Below are positions 57,470-64,000 of a stretch of 64,000 bases of DNA, piece after piece. The position numbers and the translations under genes are program-made. This DNA comes from Lepeophtheirus salmonis (Eukaryota; Arthropoda; Copepoda; Siphonostomatoida; Caligidae). The stretch lies in the NCBI RefSeq assembly GCF_016086655.4, contig NC_052135.2:51199671-51263670 (forward strand). Direction: 5' to 3'. Positions within the stretch are counted from its first letter, which is position 1. Each line of letters begins with the position of its first letter. The notes beneath the pieces are model-generated. The model saw only the letters and a program-made list of their open reading frames with translations, made no database searches and was not told the DNA's origin.

Positions 57470-57960
57470 GGAGACCAAACAATTTATTTGATGGAAAAGC
57501 TTGCGCCCCAGAAGACTCTGATTGAGATTACCAATAACCACAGGATCAGCCAGACGGGCATACATGGCATTAAAACGTGATATTAAACCCAAAGAACAAA
57601 AAAAAGTCTTGGCAAGGTTGGATACGAACAGTAAGAAGAAAGGCCTTAATTATACGTGCCAAACCCCACTTTGGAAGAGATCCAGTGAGGGCAATTCTAG
57701 GTATAGATCAGTATGAGCGAGGTTACGCTCCGAAGGATAATTAAAAATAATTTTGGGCAAAAATCAAGAGCCAGAAGGAAGAAGCATCTCATTATGACCG
57801 CCACAACCCTCATGTGTCTCTGAGATCTTTGGAGTCCGCCATCAAGAGTGCTTGTCAGCAGACTACACCCCTAAGGTTTGTGCGGCCTTCAGAAAGAGGA
57901 TGGAGGCCATCATTGAATCAAAGAAGGTCGATTTCAGTGTTAACTTACTGGAAAATAAAT
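57470..57960 (+). pseudogene. Tc1/mariner transposase relic, middle deleted
   Basis: The plus strand reads MEKLAPQKTLIEITNNHRIS, QTGIHGIKT (first HTH), an RTRRK-like linker, RSSEGNSRYRSV (second HTH region worn), then RRKKHLIMTATTLMCL. After a deletion it runs FGVRHQECLSADYTPKVCAA, FRKRMEAIIESKKV, the C-terminal helix. The catalytic core is missing and at least four frame changes occur. Confidence 0.7.
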
Positions 57961-58054
57961 TAATTTTGTTTTCACTGTCATCAAAACCTAGTTTTTTATA
58001 AACTTAAATTTGACGTGTAGCCAATATAAAGTAACATAATAAATTGGTATTTTC

Positions 58055-58110
58055 TTCTTTTCTAGATTTTTGTTCAAGATTGTTTTTATGTTCACACAAC
58101 ATATTTCTAA
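58055..58110 (-). repeat. outer end of repeat R
   Basis: ATTTTTGTTCAAGATTGTTT, TTATGTTCACACAACA is the reverse-complemented terminus of repeat R. Confidence 0.7.
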
Positions 58111-58114
58111 AAAA

Positions 58115-59450
58115 AATACGATAAATCAAGATGAACCCTTGATTTTCTCAAAAACTGCTGAAAAAAAAGTTTTCTATCACAGAACGTAAAATTCAGGCTA
58201 TGACGAATATGAAACTAGTTTAAAAAATTTTAGTACTTCAAATCATACTTAAATCTGAGAAATTACCAATTAATATTAATAATTACTATATAATGCATAT
58301 GTATATTTTATTATTTTAGTACTGCACATAAAATAAAATTATATTCTGCAAAATAATATTTACAATGATTCCTAAAGATGGACTCCATGCATCTTCTAAA
58401 ATAAAAAAATACAACCTCCCACAAAAAAAAAATGAAAGTCATTTCTTGTGCATCTGTTAGGTTTTATTTTTCTTCTTTTTAATACCTATCATTACCTCTG
58501 GGCCAATTAATTATTTTTTTTTTTCTCCGGACGAAGAGGAGAAAAGGTGTGTTTTTATCTTCTTTGACACACTTAAAAGTAGAAAGAACTCGTTTCAAAT
58601 TCGTTTACATAAACATTTAAAAAATGGACCTGATCTTGTGATTTTTTTATGTTTCTTGTTGAATAAAAGGTAGCAAGGTACAATAAAGGGAATGATGTGT
58701 AGTTCATTAAGACGTTAACGATTCATCGTCTTCATAAAAAAATGTGTATCAAATACGAATACATATTAAAATTATAACCAATAAATTCCCTTCAATATGT
58801 AACTACTATTTAAAGAAAGAAGATAATCGTAATGATAGTTACTAGGATAATACAAAAGTAATTAAATGCTGCAAGAACTAGAGGAATGGGGATTATGCTT
58901 GGGCTTAAATCTTGAGGGGTATGACAATCGAATTAGTAGATAGTAGATTGAAAATCAAATTTGAGCATTACGATTTATGTTTAATATTGACGAGTCCATC
59001 ATGCATTTAGAAATTTTGTTTTAATCTATATTGAAGCAGCCTATTTTGTCGTATTTCTATTGGTCTGAGGAGGACTTTTGAGTGTTGCCTTAAAACACTG
59101 CGTTATTCAAAGCAATGTCGATTACTCCCACCAGTCTAAAAAAATGAAACAAAGATTACTTTTCAAACTAATTAGGATTAATAGTACACATTGCACATTG
59201 AACTACTATTTCTACGTAGTGTTGGCTGTGGGAAAATATAAATTCTAAATTTACAGAGAAAGGAAGTTAGTCTAGAGAGATTCACATGAAAAACAGATAA
59301 TCCTAAGTTTCGACGATTTCCAATTTTTGACGGGTTCTAAGCTTTAGAAAAGTTCCTAACAACACCCAGCTTTTTATGCATACGAGCCTATTTTTTATGT
59401 CGTTTTTTATTTACTGATTATCTGTTTCCGCCGTCCTTCATAGATAAACA
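58115..59450. other. non-coding stretch
   Basis: Nothing recognised. A weak resemblance near 59220 (GTGTTGGCTGTGGGAAAA) to the right end at 60253 might mark the left terminus of the next element. Confidence 0.4.
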
Positions 59451-59480
59451 AACTATACTAATCATTTAGTTATTTCATCA

Positions 59481-60253
59481 TCATGAGGGAGCAACAAGCA
59501 AAAATTAGCGTATCTCAGATCTACTAGATGCTGATGTTGATGTGATGAAGATTACAAACATGGTTAAGTGTTCTAGGAGCCTGGTTTTTAATTTAAAGTG
59601 TCCAAGATGAAAAAAAAATGGAGAAGACTTCCTCAGGATGTCAGAAAATGGAGGGGGGCATAATTTAAAGAGGGATACAAAGATTTTTTTAAGTTGGGAG
59701 AATAATATAAAGGAGGATCCCAATAAGTCGATGAATGAAGACAGAGGGTATGAAAGCCGGAAGGGTCCAGATGTGGAAAAAAATTATCACAAAGGTTCAA
59801 TTCTGAAAAATTTCTCAGACAAGAAGATTTTCACAGATGATCAATTTCACAACCACCGGAACAACCGCTGGTTTGCAGAAACAAAAGAAGAGGTCCAAGG
59901 GGTTTACCCCACTAAATATCCGGTGCTTGTCGTTTTGGCCTCTGATGGACAGAAGATGTCTCTTTTTTTTAAGGCTGGACAGAAAATCGGCCAGGAGGCC
60001 AACTATAAGGGTCTTAGCTACACCATCTTTCCATGGCTGAAACCCAACTACCCGGAGGGTAACTACGTTTGTACTCAGGACGGCACGTCTGCTAAGTACC
60101 AAAAGCTGTATGCAGATAACATGGCTCGATTCTAGTCCTAAAAAAAACCTTGTCTACATGTTTTGTTAACATTTTTTTGCTTATTATTAAGATAAATATA
60201 TTGAAGTTATACTAAATCCATCTCTTGTGTCCACGTTTTGCAGCCCTACCCTG
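59481..60253 (+). mobile_element. Tc1/mariner-type transposase relic, C-terminus deleted
   Basis: Starts ATGAGGGAGCAAC at 59483. Blocks in order: ISQIY.MLMLM (first HTH, worn), CSRSLVFNLK, GEDFLRMSENGG, KSMN linker (same as relic 30755), then an unbroken run 59638-60135: KILKNFSDKKIFTDDQF-type first-Asp box (FTDDQFHNHRNNRW), FAETKEEVQGVYPTKYPVLV, VLASDGQKMSLFFKAGQKIG, SYTIFPWLKPNYPEGNYVCT and QDGTSAKYQKLYADNMARF with the second Asp, then a stop. The third-Asp box and C-terminus are deleted. This 165-codon frame is the longest catalytic stretch left open in the window. The likely right end GCAGCCCTACCCTG (60240-60253) precedes TA. Confidence 0.85.
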
Positions 60254-60259
60254 TATATA

Positions 60260-60715
60260 ATCCTGCGGACAACCCTGATGATAAATTGTCTTTTATGCAT
60301 GTTTAAGTGAGGAAGAGGAAGAAGGAACAAAAGCTCCTCTGTTGTTACTTAATTTGATTTTTTATTATGATCATTTCTAATAAAAGGACCCAATGAATGG
60401 TGGTGGTTTTAGTACTAACAATATGTATTCTGTCTATTCATGTATTTATTTATAATAGAAGAAAAAATAGAACAAAGATAAGCAAAAAGAAGAGGCACCA
60501 CTCACAATTCTTTTCATAATCGTGTGTTATTCTTCTTCCCGTGTTTGTACCTACAATATACATATACAATATAATATTTTTAATCCAAGAGGAGAATGAA
60601 TTATTCTTTCATTTATTATTCGACAAATAGAGACAATAAATTAGTGTAATATATATTAAATATGCATGAAGAAATGGAAGGAGTAAGGAGAAGAAAACCT
60701 CTATTATATACACAT
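60260..60715. other. non-coding stretch
   Basis: Nothing recognised. Confidence 0.4.
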
Positions 60716-60717
60716 AT

Positions 60718-60800
60718 TAGTGTTGAAACACGGTCCGCTTCTATCTTAGCTCATTTCATATTTCGGTCCATACCACCAACAACGGAAATTTTAGACAGAT
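60718..60800 (+). repeat. single end of TAGTGTTG foldback (47122-type)
   Basis: TAGTGTTGAAACACGGTCCG matches the reversed right end at 35412. ATTTCGGTCC follows. Confidence 0.6.
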
Positions 60801-60832
60801 CTGTCAATTTCTTTCTGTTTGACATTCGTTTG

Positions 60833-61480
60833 AATCAAGGAAGTGGAATGAATTTCAAAAAATGGACGAAAAAGATTTTTGTGTGTTGACGAAACATTAC
60901 TTTATCAAAGTCAAAACGCCTACTGAATGACTAAAAAGAAACTTTATAAACAATATGCGTACTCTGCCCCTTCGATTAAAACAGTTTATAAGTGGTTTCA
61001 AAGTTTTCGGAGTGGTCATATAGCCACAAGTGACGCTGAAGAAAAGTGAAGGTGCGTGAGATTGCTGGTGATCTGGGCATCCCGAGTTGAACCCCTATTT
61101 CCAATAGTTTTGCAAGCATAACTGCTGAGGTGTGAGCTGGTGCATTATCTTGATGGAAAAGTACTTTTTTGTGGTTCAATCGTGGGCGTTTTTCTTACAG
61201 CTCTGTTTTCAAACGGTCCAACAGCGATGAATTATATGCACCTGTTACCCTTTTCAGATAGTCGATGATTATTATTTCTTGCAAATTCAAAAGACAGTCA
61301 CCATAATCTTTCCGGCCAATTCCTCGATTCAAACGAATACCAAATAGATATAAATGTATTGATCTGGCTGAAAATTGGTGTGTGTTCTTCCAAGCACTGC
61401 TACTAACTAAACATAGCCTCGATACGCGACAGTAGTGCCATCGCTCGGACTTTGTACGGACTTATCAAACAACCCTCTTA
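60833..61480. mobile_element. rearranged mariner: two halves in opposite orientation
   Basis: The plus strand from about 60863 reads MDEKDFCVLTKHYFIKVKTP, YAPSIKTVYKWFQ-like residues (frames joined: MRTLPLRLKQFISGFKVFGV) and a worn SGHIATSDAEEK, the N-terminal HTHs and linker of a mariner transposase. After KVREIAGDLGIPS (61048-61085) the remaining sequence reads on the minus strand: from about 61320 down RKDYGDCLLNLQEIIIIDYL, KRVTGAYNSSLLDRLKTEL, EKRPRLNHKKVLFHQDNAPA, HTSAVMLAKLLEIGVQLGMP, the second-Asp region (HQDNAPAH). The two halves point toward each other. No catalytic unit can form. Confidence 0.82.
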
Positions 61481-61484
61481 TATA

Positions 61485-61695
61485 AACTAGAAGAGGGGGT
61501 CTGTATTGCAGGGAGGAATAGAGGGGATTAGAAACAAAGAATCAAGGCTAAAGAAAAGGTACAGAGAGAGAGAGATGTAGAAAGATAAAGAGGGAGAAGA
61601 GAAAAGGGAAGAGGCAGGGATTTTATTGACCTCGACAACCCTAGAAATTGTAATATATCATAAACATATACAATAAGTTTTTAAAAACTAATTTT
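61485..61695. other. non-coding stretch with purine-rich run
   Basis: GA-rich sequence at 61560-61615. Nothing else. Confidence 0.45.
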
Positions 61696-61699
61696 GTTG

Positions 61700-62190
61700 G
61701 CTTATACAATAAAACACAACAAAAATATGAAACAATTACACAGGGGAACACTTATCTTGTAAAAATCAATACAAGCAAAAATAGGTGCTTATCTTTCAGC
61801 GCGGAAACCAGAACTGATCTCAGTTTTTCTCTCAGTCATCTAAATTCTGAAATATCTGGGATGATAGTAATTCTGGACAATTATCCTTCAGAGTCATTTT
61901 TTAACCTTAAATATATTATTAATAAAACTTATTAAAAATCGTTTTTATCATTATTAAGCGTTTTTATTGATTCTGGATTTTGTTTTAAACACGATATATA
62001 TCTATTTTAGGCTGAAAACTGATCAATAACGACACTATTCGTTAAACCCTTATAATTTATTCAAAATACATGATGATGAGGAATATCATAGGTTATATTA
62101 TAGAAAAATATTCGATGTTATATTTTTAAAAATACTTATTTAAAAAAAATATGCATCTCCACGGATTTTTATAAATAGTTTTTTAGCTCG
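61700..62190 (+). repeat. long unclassified repeat, copy 2
   Basis: Aligns with 44985-45460 over its length. Shared blocks are listed there. Confidence 0.75.
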
Positions 62191-62394
62191 TCCGTTTTTT
62201 TATTTTTATTTATTTTTTGAGTTGGCAATCTAAACATTATTTTTTTTTTTTCCTGAGCTGTTATATCATTATTATTTAATTTTTGAGGAGTGAACTTCCT
62301 TTTCTACAGCATACAATTAACTGAAACCATATAATTAATTAATATAATAAATTCTTGGCTATTGCTTTCTTAATTTGCTTCTACCCATGCCATT

Positions 62395-62515
62395 ACTGCT
62401 AGTAACTGATCTAATAAAACGTCATGACAGCTGCTCTCTTATGAAACATTCCTCAAATCGTCAGGGTTAGCATGTTGATTTTCGGTTTCTTTTTTTTTTT
62501 AACATGTTATAAAAT
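62395..62515 (+). repeat. repeat module R2, copy
   Basis: CTAATAAAACGTCATGACAG, AAATCGTCAGGGTTAGCATG, TTGATTTTCGGTTTCTTT. See 28108. Confidence 0.65.
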
Positions 62516-62634
62516 AGTAAGTCCTTGGTGGACTCAAAATATAATTGAGGATCAACATCAGGGTAATTCCTGTCTATGTTCTTGATCGATACGGAATAGA
62601 AATTTATTATTATTCCTTCCCCCCTCTTCAAATC

Positions 62635-62730
62635 TGCTGGTAACCGATCGAACGAAACGTCATGGGAGCTAAGCTGTTCTCCTCCAAAATATTCTTCAAA
62701 TCGTCAGGGTTACCATTTTGATTTTATACA
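62635..62730 (+). repeat. repeat module R2, copy
   Basis: CTGGTAACCGATCGAACGAA, ACGTCATGGGAGCTAAGCTG, AAATCGTCAGGGTTACCATT. It lies 240 bp from the previous copy in the same orientation. Confidence 0.65.
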
Positions 62731-62752
62731 TATATATTTCATTGATCTTTTA

Positions 62753-63144
62753 CCATGCCCAAAATGTTACCAATTCTTGTCAAGGCTTATAACTCCACAT
62801 CAGCTGCTCAACATTACTCTACGTCATTCATTAGCACAAACACACCGGTGCACAGTGGTCTTGTTGGAAGGTGTAATTTCTTCCATGGGCAACTACATAC
62901 ATCCACGGAATGTGAATTAAAAGTGCAAAACCAGAACTATTACAATGGCAATGCTGGATCCGCACGGGCCTTCCAATGCTTTCGACCCCGTTTGCCTGCG
63001 GTTATCAAGAGAATCAGATCTCGTTATAAATAATTGAATGTAATTAAATTTACCTTTCATATAAAAAAATTTTTTGCATCTATTCCATCTAGTTTGTTCG
63101 TGCTAAGCTGTCAAAGATTTTCCCAATTTATCTGGAAAACTTTG
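62753..63144 (-). mobile_element. long-TIR mariner-like element, family A copy 4 (truncated)
   Basis: The right end to 63144 and the body from about 62840 (CCGGTGCACAGTGGTCTTGT, TGTAATTTCTTCC) align with 27308-27614. The left part with the third-Asp box and left TIR is missing or worn beyond recognition. Confidence 0.75.
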
Positions 63145-63149
63145 TACCT

Positions 63150-64000
63150 TCAACGAAACTCATAATAAACATATCTCAGGTTGAAGAAATGACGTCACTT
63201 TTGTACTAATCCTATGATAAGTTGTTTTTTTTTTCTTCAAGGCAACTCCATGATAAATATTCCGTATCTCAAGAATAATTACTGATTGAGTTGCCTATAA
63301 GCTATAAGAAGTGATGTGAAAATTGTGGAAAATAAAATAAAAAACACTGAAGAATGTGCCAGCAACAACGAAGCTCGCCCACTTCAAAATGCTTAGGATT
63401 CACAACTCTTGTACTTTTATTCAAGTTCTTTTTTTTTTTTTTCCTTATAATAAAACAATTTTGAATGATGTATGTATATATGTTTAATTTAATCAACATA
63501 ATATGTACCTTAGTATGTAATTCTTAAGTACATAAATAGTATCAAAATATGTTGTATATACATACATACAAAAGTAAAAATTGTGAAAAAGTTTCACCAT
63601 TTCAATGAAATATATTTATATATTATTCTTAATTCACATGTGAACCATAGTAAATTAAATTTTGGATAATATGTATGTATGTAATAAAAAAAGAAGCAAA
63701 AAGTGTATCATCGTGACATTATTCAAATAGTACTTGAATTTAAATTTCATTTATTTTTTCATATCCCCTGAGAATCAAAGACTTTATATATATATATACA
63801 TAAATATTCCTTATGTGTTCTTTTACTGAATAACTAATTATGAAAATGTAACAGAAAATGAATTTAAATATATATACATATGTAGTTTCACAAAGTATGT
63901 AAATACACAAAATTGAGTGTGTGTAGTTGAACATATCCTTAGGTACTTGTAAGTAGATTAAAAGTCCATATAGAGCTCAAATCAGCTGTGACAAGAGAGG
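63150..64000. other. non-coding stretch
   Basis: Nothing recognised. A T run lies at 63429-63442. Confidence 0.4.

Noticed and set aside
59815..60102. Minus-strand 95-codon frame
   Set aside because: Shadow of the transposase frame 59638-60135 on the plus strand.
1..64000. CRISPR array, bacterial operon, rRNA genes or prophage
   Set aside because: No regularly spaced repeats, no ribosome-binding-site-led gene series, and the only host gene is intron-split and animal-like.

Overview
This is AT-rich animal nuclear DNA, almost all of it non-coding. It holds one convincing host-gene piece: a single coding exon on the minus strand (32438-32687) that encodes the N-terminus and first half of RRM1 of a CELF1/2 (Bruno/arrest-type) RNA-binding protein. 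Good splice signals flank it on both sides. I found no further CELF exon in either direction, so the exon sits between long introns, and much of the window is probably intron of this gene. The very dense load of decayed Tc1/mariner elements, together with the arthropod-like CELF sequence, suggests an arthropod. A parasitic (caligid) copepod genome such as a salmon louse would fit, but that is inference.

The rest is a graveyard of transposable elements. I recognise more than 20 mariner/Tc1-like pieces. Some have intact ends: 14775-15641, 40386-40899, 49770-50637, 51404-52232, and three copies of a long-TIR family at 6553-7163, 26921-27614 and 38405-39104, with a fourth partial copy at 62753-63144. 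Others are coding scraps without recognised ends. All carry stops, frameshifts or deletions, and many have lost the central catalytic part while keeping the DNA-binding N-terminus and the C-terminus. One hAT relic with a BED-type zinc finger lies at 2306-2905, and further hAT-like ends occur at 16562, 19112 and 35572.

Non-coding repeats fill most of the remaining space. They include a tRNA-derived SINE (24245, 48530, and a tail at 6142), foldback MITEs (5781-5934, 34240-34846, 43149-43347, 47122-47784, 48639-48854), and a dispersed element of roughly 600 bp with more than ten pieces whose two ends share a GTCAACAYAAAA terminus. There is also a satellite-like tandem repeat of about 120 bp in two opposite-facing blocks (18600-18930, 26020-26310) and a minisatellite-like A/T block family in at least five places.

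The most interesting host-related signal is at 46010-46040 on the minus strand: a strong 3' splice site abutting a strong 5' splice site (CAG|GTAAGT) with no exon between, 13 kb upstream of the CELF exon. This is the form of a recursive-splicing ratchet point in a long intron. I saw no bacterial-type operon, CRISPR array, rRNA gene or intact functional transposase.
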